Source: SMXQ01 sp033720855 (GTDB taxonomy: Bacteria > Pseudomonadota > Alphaproteobacteria > SMXQ01). From it: DNA of 23,009 nucleotides. The stretch is taken from assembly GCA_033720855.1 (NCBI GenBank), contig JAWWBR010000049.1, forward strand, positions 1 through 23,009. The letters are read 5' to 3'. A model generated the notes under the pieces. It worked only from the letters and a program-made list of their open reading frames with translations, was not told the DNA's origin and ran no database searches. Numbering within the stretch: the first letter of the stretch is position 1; each line of letters starts with the position of its first letter. Positions 1-6,681 of this stretch are shown piece by piece. The position numbers were made by a program, and so were the translations under genes.

Positions 1-18
1 CGTTGGGACAGGCTCAAT

Positions 19-762
19 ATGATCATTGTCGTCGATGACGACCCTGAAATCCGCGATGTTGTCAGGGAATACCTCGTCGACGAGGGATTCGACGTCCGTG
101 AGGCCGCCAGCGGCGCCCAGATGTTCGAACGCATCCGGGAAAAGGTGCCTGAACTGGTCCTTCTCGATCTCCGTTTGCCCGACGAAGACGGCTTCACCCT
201 CGCCCGGATTCTGCGCGAGAAGTATCCCTCCGTCGGCATCATCGTGATCAGCGGAAAGGAGGACTTGGTGGATCGGGTTGCGGCCCTGGAAACGGGCGCC
301 GACGATTACATCGTCAAGCCGTTCGTCCTGCGTGAGGTCCTCGCCCGGGTGCGCAGCCTTCTGCGGCGACGGGACCCAACCGGGAACGGCGATGCGGGTG
401 AGCCCGCCCCGCCGGGGCCAAGGGAGGCCGGCCTCTCCCTATCCTACGGCTTCTCGGGATGGACCCTGGATTGTGGGCGTCGGACATTGCGTTCGCCTCA
501 AGGGCAGGATGTCGAACTGACCAGCGGAGAGTTCGACCTGCTTCTGGCCTTCGTTTCCCATGCCAATCGCGCCTTGTCGCGCGAACAGCTTCTCGATCTG
601 GCCCGCGACGGCATGTCGGAAGCTTACGATCGCAGCATAGACGTCCAGGTGGCCAGGCTGCGCCGCAAGATCGAGAAGAACTACAGGCGCCCCAAGCTGA
701 TCAAGACGATCAGGAACGTCGGCTACATGTTCCAAGCCGAGGTGACCAAGGCCAGCAGCTAG
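19..762 (+). CDS. OmpR/PhoB-family response regulator
   Basis: This is a two-component response regulator of 247 residues. An N-terminal receiver domain (about residues 1-118) has the acidic pocket D6/D7, the phosphoacceptor D50 in a LVLLDLRLPDEDG context, a conserved Ser near 78 and K100 in the GADDYIVKPF motif. A linker of about 20 residues rich in Pro and Gly leads to an OmpR-type winged-helix DNA-binding domain (about 140-240) ending in the typical RxxGYMF motif. The ATG at 19 has a short AGG purine stretch just upstream. No sensor kinase is adjacent in the window; a partner could lie to the left, or could be the hybrid kinase at 6.7-8.6 kb. The target genes cannot be deduced from sequence. 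The family call is firm, the pathway unknown. Confidence 0.93.
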   Translation: MIIVVDDDPEIRDVVREYLVDEGFDVREAASGAQMFERIREKVPELVLLDLRLPDEDGFTLARILREKYPSVGIIVISGKEDLVDRVAALETGADDYIVKPFVLREVLARVRSLLRRRDPTGNGDAGEPAPPGPREAGLSLSYGFSGWTLDCGRRTLRSPQGQDVELTSGEFDLLLAFVSHANRALSREQLLDLARDGMSEAYDRSIDVQVARLRRKIEKNYRRPKLIKTIRNVGYMFQAEVTKASS

Positions 763-763
763 A

Positions 764-773
764 CCCCCCCCCC
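764..773. repeat. Poly-C tract of ten
   Basis: A run of ten C begins two bases after the stop codon of the response regulator. G-rich stretches at about 780-791 could pair with it. It lies outside the coding frame, so length changes would not alter the protein. Confidence 0.8.
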
Positions 774-789
774 GTTTCCCGGGGCCGGG

Positions 790-814
790 GGAACCAATCC
801 CGTTCCGACCCGTT
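790..814 (+). promoter_or_regulatory. EcfG-type promoter of the dehydrogenase gene
   Basis: GGAAC at 790-794 and CGTT at 811-814 are separated by exactly 16 bases. This matches the consensus of the alphaproteobacterial general stress sigma factor EcfG. The expected transcription start, a few bases after 814, leaves a leader of about 30 nt before the ATG at 851. The call rests on motif match and position only. Confidence 0.7.
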
Positions 815-850
815 GACGATGCGTAGTGATGAGATCGACGGGGACCTCGC

Positions 851-2110
851 ATGCTTTCTCTCGACCAGGTTCATACGTGGGCCGACGGGGCACGGGAACA
901 CCTGGATATGCCCGCTGACATCAGCGAGCTGCTGCGTCATCCGAAGGAGACGCTGTCGGGCACGGTCCGGGTCCGCATGGATGACGGATCGCTGCGTTCG
1001 TTTCCCGCATGGCGGTGCCGGTACAACGACGTGCTCGGCCCGACCAAGGGCGGAATCCGGTTCCACCCCGCTGTCTGCCTGGAGGAACTGGAGGCGCTGG
1101 CGTTCCTGATGACCGTGAAGTGCTCTCTGCTCGATCTTCGGTTCGGTGGCGCCAAGGGCGGGGTGAGCGTCGACGTCTCATCGCTCTCCGCCCGGGAGCT
1201 CGAGCGTCTGTCCCGCGGCTACGTGCGGGAATTCATCCAGATCCTGGGGCCCGACCGCGATATCGCGGCGCCCGACATGTACACCAACGGCCGGGTCATG
1301 GCGTGGATGGCCGACGAGTTCCGAAGCATCCACACTCATCATAGTCCCGCCTTCATCACCGGGAAGCCGGTCGCTTTGGCCGGGACTTGCGGACGGGAAG
1401 ATGCCACCGGGCACGGCGCGGCCATGGTCCTCAAGCACATGCGCAAGCGCCTGGGCCTGAAGAAGGACGGCGCGCGAATCGCGTTTCTGGGCTTTGGCAA
1501 CGCTGCCTATCACTGCGCCAGACACCTTGATGCCAACGGCGATGTGATCGTCGCTGCCTCGGATTCAAAGTCGGGCATTTTCGATAAGGACGGCTTCGAT
1601 CCGAAAGCCGTTTACCGCCACAAGGACTCCTCCGGTTCGTTGGCTGGGGCGCCGACCAATGGGCACGGGGAAGAGATTTCCCAGCATGACCTGATCGGGC
1701 TGGACTGCGACGTGCTCGTTCCCGCGGCGATTTCCAACCAGATCAACGACGGCAACGCCGATTCGGTTCAGGCGCGGGCCATCTTGGAAGTGGCCAACGC
1801 ACCTGTCACCCCCGGGGCCCACAAGGTCCTGAAAGAGCGGGACATCCAAGTCGTCCCCGACATCTTGACCAATTCCGGTGGCGTGCTGGTTTCCTATTTC
1901 GAGTGGATCCAGAATCGCACCGGCCAATACTGGTCCCGTGAGAAAGTCTGCCGCGAACTCAGGACATCTCTCAAATCCGCCACGCGCAGGGTTTGCGAGG
2001 AGGCCGATGAGTCAGCTACGGATCTCAGGACCGCCAGCTATATCCTGGCCCTGCGGCGCATATGCAACGCCCTCTCCGAATTCGGAACGGAAGAATTTTT
2101 CGAAACTTAG
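851..2110 (+). CDS. Glu/Leu/Phe/Val dehydrogenase, probable NAD-glutamate dehydrogenase
   Basis: This 419-residue protein has the normal length and layout of a hexameric amino-acid dehydrogenase, which interconverts glutamate (or a branched-chain amino acid) and its 2-oxoacid plus ammonia. The substrate-binding domain shows the GPTKGGIRFH motif (K66), K90, the catalytic Lys K102 in FGGAKGGV and the catalytic Asp D142 in the APDMYTNG segment. A Rossmann domain follows with GFGNAA at about 214-219. The Lys pattern fits glutamate dehydrogenase better than leucine dehydrogenase, but specificity is inferred. The ATG at 851 has only a weak GGGGAC upstream. An EcfG-type promoter lies 37 bp before the start. 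The gene sits 120 bp ahead of sodB, which has its own promoter motif, suggesting co-regulation more than a tight operon. Confidence 0.92.
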   Translation: MLSLDQVHTWADGAREHLDMPADISELLRHPKETLSGTVRVRMDDGSLRSFPAWRCRYNDVLGPTKGGIRFHPAVCLEELEALAFLMTVKCSLLDLRFGGAKGGVSVDVSSLSARELERLSRGYVREFIQILGPDRDIAAPDMYTNGRVMAWMADEFRSIHTHHSPAFITGKPVALAGTCGREDATGHGAAMVLKHMRKRLGLKKDGARIAFLGFGNAAYHCARHLDANGDVIVAASDSKSGIFDKDGFDPKAVYRHKDSSGSLAGAPTNGHGEEISQHDLIGLDCDVLVPAAISNQINDGNADSVQARAILEVANAPVTPGAHKVLKERDIQVVPDILTNSGGVLVSYFEWIQNRTGQYWSREKVCRELRTSLKSATRRVCEEADESATDLRTASYILALRRICNALSEFGTEEFFET

Positions 2111-2122
2111 GCCGCGAGGCGC

Positions 2123-2148
2123 GGAACCCGACGGCGGCTCGTGACGTT
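2123..2148 (+). promoter_or_regulatory. EcfG-type promoter of sodB
   Basis: GGAAC at 2123-2127 and CGTT at 2145-2148 are separated by 17 bases, within the accepted EcfG spacing. The site starts 13 bp after the dehydrogenase stop codon and 83 bp before the sodB start, a normal promoter position. Confidence 0.7.
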
Positions 2149-2230
2149 AGTTAAGCAGGAATATCGAGGGCGGCAGGGGGCAGAAGGCCAACCGCCGCCG
2201 TTTCCATTCGAAGCGCAGGAGAATCGCTCC

Positions 2231-2866
2231 ATGACCTACGAACTTGCACCTCTCCCCTATTCCGAAGACGCATTGGAACCCCACATCTCCAAGCGGACCA
2301 TGGAATTCCATTACCGCAAGCACCACCAGGGCTATGTCGATAAGCTCAACCGCATCGCCGAGAACATCAACCTCGAGGTCGATGACCTGGAAGGCGCCAT
2401 CTGGGCGTCGCGGGACATTTCGAACACGGATCTGTTCAATAACGCCGCACAGGTCTGGAACCATGACTTCTTCTGGCAGTCCATGTCGGCCGAGCCCGGC
2501 AAACCGTCGGGCGCACTGAGCCAGGCCATGGATGAGGCATTCGACGGCATGGAGGGGTTCAAGGAGGCCTTCAAGGACTGCGCCACCGGAGAGTTCGGCA
2601 GCGGTTGGGCATGGCTGGTTGCCCGAGAAGGCAAACTGGAGGTGATGTCCACGACCGACGCCGACCTGCCCCTGGTCCACGGCCTGAATGCCATCCTCTG
2701 CTGCGACGTTTGGGAGCATGCCTATTACCTCGATTACCAGAACGACAGGGGCGCCTTCATCGATGCTTTTCTGGACCACTTGGTGAACTGGGACTTCGCC
2801 TCGCGGAACTGGGAGGCTGCGCAAGGCGCCGGTGGCGAGAACGCCAAGCAGGCGGCGACGGGTTGA
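2231..2866 (+). CDS. sodB: Superoxide dismutase, iron type
   Basis: This protein of 211 residues disproportionates superoxide to oxygen and hydrogen peroxide in the cytoplasm. The metal ligands of the Fe/Mn family are all visible: H27 in the EFHYRKHHQGY segment, H78 in QVWNHDFFW, and D159 and H163 in DVWEHAYYLDY. The active-site Gln at 74, in the N-terminal half (NNAAQVWNH), is the pattern of iron enzymes. The ATG at 2231 is chosen because an AGGAG lies about 9 bases upstream and the protein then begins MTYELAPLPY, the usual SodB N-terminus. An in-frame GTG at 2141 would add 30 unrelated residues. An EcfG-type promoter precedes the gene. The phospholipase D gene follows after 84 bp on the same strand and may be co-transcribed. 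Confidence 0.96.
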   Translation: MTYELAPLPYSEDALEPHISKRTMEFHYRKHHQGYVDKLNRIAENINLEVDDLEGAIWASRDISNTDLFNNAAQVWNHDFFWQSMSAEPGKPSGALSQAMDEAFDGMEGFKEAFKDCATGEFGSGWAWLVAREGKLEVMSTTDADLPLVHGLNAILCCDVWEHAYYLDYQNDRGAFIDAFLDHLVNWDFASRNWEAAQGAGGENAKQAATG

Positions 2867-2925
2867 CGTCTGCAAACGTGATCGGGGAGACCCGACTACC
2901 CGCGAGGCCCCTCGGGCATTCGCTG

Positions 2926-2941
2926 CGTCGCTTTCGCGACG
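2926..2941 (+). other. Small hairpin before the phospholipase gene
   Basis: CGTCGC-TTTC-GCGACG forms a perfect 6-bp stem with a 4-base loop, ending 9 bases before the ATG at 2951. There is no T tract typical of an intrinsic terminator and no good Shine-Dalgarno here, so it could influence initiation of the next gene. Function is unproven. Confidence 0.4.
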
Positions 2942-2950
2942 GCCTTTCAC

Positions 2951-5122
2951 ATGGCTTTGCAGATGCGGACCAAGACTTCGCAAGCTAAACCCTTAGGGGA
3001 CGCACGCGTCGAGAGCGAGGGCGACGATTTTTGGCGCGCCACGACGGCGGACCGCGCCTCGGTTCTCATCGACGCGGCGGCGTATTACGGCGCCCTGCGC
3101 AAGAGTCTTCTCGAGGCGCAACGCAGCGTTTTCATCGTCGGCTGGGACGTGGACAGCCGGACCAGGCTGGTGGGTCCGGAGGGTGAAGCCGATGACGGCT
3201 ATCCCGAGGAGCTCGGCCCCTTCCTTGCGGCGCTCATGACCCGGCGTCCGGAGCTCAGGATCAACATCCTGCTGTGGGACTACTCGATGGTCTATGCGCT
3301 GGAGCGCGAGCCCCTGCCCACGGTCAATCTCGACTGGAAGACGCCGGAGGGGGTATCGATCTGTCTCGACGACCAGCTTCCCTTCGGTTCGAGCCACCAT
3401 CAGAAGATCGTCGTGATCGACGACGCGGTGGCGTATTCCGGTGGCCTGGATCTCACCATCCGCCGCTGGGACACGCCCGACCACCGCCTCGAAAATCCCC
3501 GCCGCGTGGACCCGGCCGATGAACCCTACCGCCCCTTCCACGACATCCAAATCGTCCTCGACGGCGGCCCGGCGCGCGACCTGGCGGAGCTTGTGCGCAA
3601 GCGTTGGCGCGTTGCGGCCTGCGAGACCCCCCCTGAAATCGAGCCCCAGGGAGACCCCTGGCCCGGCGGCCTGCGGCCCGACTTCGAGGGCATCGAGGCG
3701 GCGATTGCCCGCACCATGCCGGCCTACCAGGGCCACCCGGAAGTCCGCGAAGTGGCACACTCCTACGCCGATGCCATAGCCTCGGCACGCAACGCCATCT
3801 ATATCGAAACGCAATACCTGACGGGTGAACGGATCGCGCGATCCTTGGCCCGGAGCCTTTCGTCGAACCCCGAACTCGAGGTCGTGATCGTTGGACCCAA
3901 CGTCAGCAAGGGATGGCTGGAAGACCCAAGCATGATCGGCGGCCGGGCCCGGGTGATGGCCTTTCTCGAGGATGCCGGCGTCGGCGATCGCGTGCGTCTT
4001 CTGTACCCCGCCCTACCCGACGACCCAACCGGCGAAGGGACCATGGTCCACGCGAAATTCATGACCGTGGACGACCGCTCGTTGCGCGTCGGCTCTGCAA
4101 ATCTCAACAACCGGTCCATGGGGACCGATTCCGAGTGTGACATCGTCCTGATCGCGGGAAACGACGATCACCGGCGGAAGATCGCGGAGATCCGCAACCG
4201 GTTGCTGGGGGAACACCTCGATGTCGATGCCAAAGAGGTCGGCGATGCGATCGCCGCGGGGAAATCCCTGATCGGCGCCGTGGATAGTCTGGCCGGCGAC
4301 GGGAGAACGCTCAAGCCCATCGAGACCGAAGACGCCCCGGATGAAGAGATCGCAACGACCATCGGGCTGATCGCCGACCCGGAAAGACCCATCCTCGGCG
4401 CCTCCGAAGTCGGAGACCGGTTCGGCGTGGCGCCCGGCGCCCCATCCCCCACTCGCTGGTCGAGAGTCCTCGCCCTCGCGCTCGCGGCCCTGGTGGTGGT
4501 CGGCCTCTGGCGCTTCACGGCGCTTGCCGATCTCACGCATCCCGAAGAATTGGTCGAATGGCTCCGGCAATTCAGCGCCCACGGGGCGATGCCTTTTATA
4601 CTTCTCACCGTATTCGTTATCGGTGGAACCATCGGGTTTCCGGTGACGGTACTGATCGCCGTCACGGCAATGATGATGAGCCCGGGAACAGCCTTCCTGA
4701 TTGCCGTAACCGGCTCCATACTCAGCGCCTGGGTCGGCTTTCGGATCGGCCACGTGATCAACGCCGGTTGGCTGAGGCAGCGCGTCGGCACCAGATTCAA
4801 TCGTGTGAACCGGGCCTTGGCCGCACAAGGCATTACCAGCGTCGCGGTGCTGCGAATGCTGCCCATCGCGCCCTTCACCCTGATAAATCTGGCCGCCGGG
4901 GCAAGCCGAATCCGGACCTTCGACTTCCTTGTCGGCAGCGCGCTCGGCATGGTGCCCGGGATAGCTTTGCTGGTCCTTCTCGGGCATCAGCTCTCGAAAC
5001 TTCTCTCGGATCCCGACCCCGCCCATTACGCCTATTTCGCGCTGGCCGTGGCGCTGATGCTGGGCCTTGGACTTCTCATCCAACACTTGTCACGCCGAAT
5101 ACGTGCCACACGCGATGACTAA
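2951..5122 (+). CDS. Phospholipase D-like protein fused to a VTT/DedA-like membrane domain
   Basis: This 723-residue fusion has two parts. Residues 1 to about 460 form a phospholipase D/transphosphatidylase module with two HxKxxxxD motifs, H150-K152-D157 and H367-K369-D374, the second followed by GSANLNNRS. Enzymes of this fold hydrolyse phosphodiesters or transfer phosphatidyl groups, as cardiolipin synthases do. After a linker, residues 505-525 form a membrane segment and about 540-715 a multi-helix VTT/SNARE-associated (DedA-like) domain including GFPVTVLIA and RMLPIAPFTLINLAAG. This suggests lipid handling at the inner membrane, but the substrate is unknown. The ATG at 2951 lacks a clear Shine-Dalgarno; M5 is an alternative. 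The last codons overlap the next gene by 8 bp, indicating translational coupling. Confidence 0.88.
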   Translation: MALQMRTKTSQAKPLGDARVESEGDDFWRATTADRASVLIDAAAYYGALRKSLLEAQRSVFIVGWDVDSRTRLVGPEGEADDGYPEELGPFLAALMTRRPELRINILLWDYSMVYALEREPLPTVNLDWKTPEGVSICLDDQLPFGSSHHQKIVVIDDAVAYSGGLDLTIRRWDTPDHRLENPRRVDPADEPYRPFHDIQIVLDGGPARDLAELVRKRWRVAACETPPEIEPQGDPWPGGLRPDFEGIEAAIARTMPAYQGHPEVREVAHSYADAIASARNAIYIETQYLTGERIARSLARSLSSNPELEVVIVGPNVSKGWLEDPSMIGGRARVMAFLEDAGVGDRVRLLYPALPDDPTGEGTMVHAKFMTVDDRSLRVGSANLNNRSMGTDSECDIVLIAGNDDHRRKIAEIRNRLLGEHLDVDAKEVGDAIAAGKSLIGAVDSLAGDGRTLKPIETEDAPDEEIATTIGLIADPERPILGASEVGDRFGVAPGAPSPTRWSRVLALALAALVVVGLWRFTALADLTHPEELVEWLRQFSAHGAMPFILLTVFVIGGTIGFPVTVLIAVTAMMMSPGTAFLIAVTGSILSAWVGFRIGHVINAGWLRQRVGTRFNRVNRALAAQGITSVAVLRMLPIAPFTLINLAAGASRIRTFDFLVGSALGMVPGIALLVLLGHQLSKLLSDPDPAHYAYFALAVALMLGLGLLIQHLSRRIRATRDD

Positions 5123-5837
5123 GGACCGACGCGCGCTGCGGTTAATGACTTGGAATGTCCATGGCTGCGTCGGCACCGACCGCCGCCATGACGTCGCGCG
5201 GATCGGCAGGGTGATCGAAGACATAGCTCCCGACATCGCCGCCTTCCAGGAGGTGGATTCCCGTCGGCGCGCACCCAAGTACGGCGACATCTACACCTAT
5301 CTCAGGGGCCGGGTCGGGGACCACGGACGACAAGCCTGGTCGATTTCCGGCGACGACGGAAACTACGGACAGATTCTGGCCAGCCGCTATGAATTCGCGG
5401 ACCATGCCGTCCATGACATATCGGTACCCGGGCGTGAGCCCCGCAAGGTGATCGAAGCGTGGATTCGCACCCCGGCGATGCCCTTCAGGGTTCTGGCGAC
5501 GCATCTCGGCATCGGGCGACGGGAACGCCGCCGGCAGGCCGCCCGGATCCGGGAGATCATCGCCCAGGACCTGACGACGCCATTGGTCCTGCTGGGCGAT
5601 CTCAACGAGTGGAATCCAGCCGGCGCCGTCTGGAAGACGCTTGCGCCGATGTTTCCCTGTGCCTCCCGGCTGGCAAGTTTTCCGGCCAGATTTCCGACCC
5701 TCGCTCTCGACCGGATTCTGATCCGTCCCGCAGGGTCACGGGCTCAGTTTCTGACCGTCAGGGAGGCCCGACCGGCGTCCGACCACCTCCCGGTGATCGC
5801 CGACCTCGACCTGACCACGGTCGAGGCCGCGCCGTGA
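5115..5837 (+). CDS. Endonuclease/exonuclease/phosphatase-family protein
   Basis: This 240-residue protein has the metal-dependent phosphoesterase fold shared by exonuclease III, DNase I, sphingomyelinases and inositol phosphatases. The catalytic pattern is complete: N14 in TWNVHG, E46 in FQEVDS, H130 in ATHLG, D162 and N164 in LGDLNEW, and D223/H224 in the terminal SDHLPV motif. There is no signal peptide, so action is probably cytoplasmic or at the inner membrane face. The ATG at 5115 overlaps the phospholipase stop by 8 bp, so the two genes are very likely coupled. That partner suggests a role in phospholipid headgroup metabolism rather than DNA repair, but this is inference. An upstream in-frame TTG at 5067 is less likely because it lies inside the preceding gene. 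Confidence 0.88.
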   Translation: MTKDRRALRLMTWNVHGCVGTDRRHDVARIGRVIEDIAPDIAAFQEVDSRRRAPKYGDIYTYLRGRVGDHGRQAWSISGDDGNYGQILASRYEFADHAVHDISVPGREPRKVIEAWIRTPAMPFRVLATHLGIGRRERRRQAARIREIIAQDLTTPLVLLGDLNEWNPAGAVWKTLAPMFPCASRLASFPARFPTLALDRILIRPAGSRAQFLTVREARPASDHLPVIADLDLTTVEAAP

Positions 5838-6001
5838 CCCGGCGGCGTCCGGCGACCGCATGCACCTGCTTAAATCATGGAGTTCGACGCCTCGATGGCG
5901 CGCGAGGGCCGTCACGGACAGGCGCCACCGGTCGGTACCGGCGTCGCCCGCGTCGAAGGGCTGCCCGGGCTTCTCGAGACAGGATTGGTCCCTGAAACCG
6001 C

Positions 6002-6508
6002 TTACGCGGCCAGCGGCAGTTCGGCTTCGCCCTGGGTCAGCTCCCGCTGCAGCGTCTCCCGTGCGCGCGAGCAGCGGGATTTCACGGTCCCCAGCGGAAT
6101 GTCGAGCCTGTCGGCGACCTCCTTATAGGACTGTCCCTCGACACCCACCAGGTACAGGATGGCCTTTTGTTGTTTGGGCAGACGTGTCAGGGCGTCACGA
6201 ACCGTCTGCAACATGACCGAATGCGTTTGCGCCGGGGGGACGGAGAGCGAATTCAAGGCCGCTTCAGGGTCGCCCGCCTGCTTCCATTTGCCTTTGCGCC
6301 GGACCTCGCTGATGTGCAGGTTGTACAGAATGGTGAAAAGCCAGGCTCTCAGGTTCGTGTCCGGCTTATAGAGATCGGCCTTCGTCAGGGCGCGGACCAC
6401 GCATTCCTGAACCAAATCCTCCGCCTCCGTCGTATCGCGCGTCAACACGCGCGCGTAGCGTTTCAAAGCGGGGACATGGGACTCGATCTGTTCGGCGACC
6501 TGGCACAC
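6002..6508 (-). CDS. ECF-type RNA polymerase sigma factor
   Basis: This compact sigma-70 family protein of about 168 residues has region 2 (DLVQECVVRAL ... NLRAWLFTILYNLHISEVRR) and region 4 (LPKQQKAILYLVGVEGQSYKEVADRLDIPLGTVKSRCSRAR), as in extracytoplasmic function sigmas. The LRAWLFTIL segment and the LVGVEG...YKEVA pattern resemble EcfG and related alphaproteobacterial groups. The GTG at 6508 is preferred because GGAGG lies 5 bases before it; the ATG at 6520 overlaps that Shine-Dalgarno and has none of its own. No anti-sigma factor, NepR or PhyR gene is adjacent. The upstream neighbour on the same strand, about 160 bp away, is a hybrid histidine kinase. It may direct transcription from the GGAAC-CGTT promoters in this window, but a chromosomal EcfG elsewhere is an equally good candidate. 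Confidence 0.92.
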   Translation of the reverse strand: MCQVAEQIESHVPALKRYARVLTRDTTEAEDLVQECVVRALTKADLYKPDTNLRAWLFTILYNLHISEVRRKGKWKQAGDPEAALNSLSVPPAQTHSVMLQTVRDALTRLPKQQKAILYLVGVEGQSYKEVADRLDIPLGTVKSRCSRARETLQRELTQGEAELPLAA

Positions 6509-6661
6509 TGTGTCCTCCATTCGTGATTGGCCGGGCGGTGTAGGCCCGTGGTTCGAATGGGGGCGATCCTATGGGGCGCAGGTATCGCGCGAATGTCGGG
6601 GATATTTCCGTTTTATGAATTTTGTGACCAATGTGACAGGGCCGCGACAATCGGCCGTTTT

Positions 6662-6677
6662 TTGCCGTTTCCGGCAA
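6662..6677 (-). other. GAAA-tetraloop hairpin between kinase and sigma genes
   Basis: Read on the minus strand, TTGCCG-GAAA-CGGCAA forms a perfect 6-bp stem with a GNRA loop four bases after the kinase stop codon. It is followed by an A run rather than a T run, so it is not a canonical intrinsic terminator. It may stabilise the end of the kinase message or mark a processing point before the sigma gene. Confidence 0.45.
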
Positions 6678-6681
6678 CCCG

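Noticed and set aside
5860..6216. Plus-strand frames between the EEP gene and the sigma gene
   Set aside because: They overlap the sigma factor antisense, have no ribosome binding site and no similarity to a known family.
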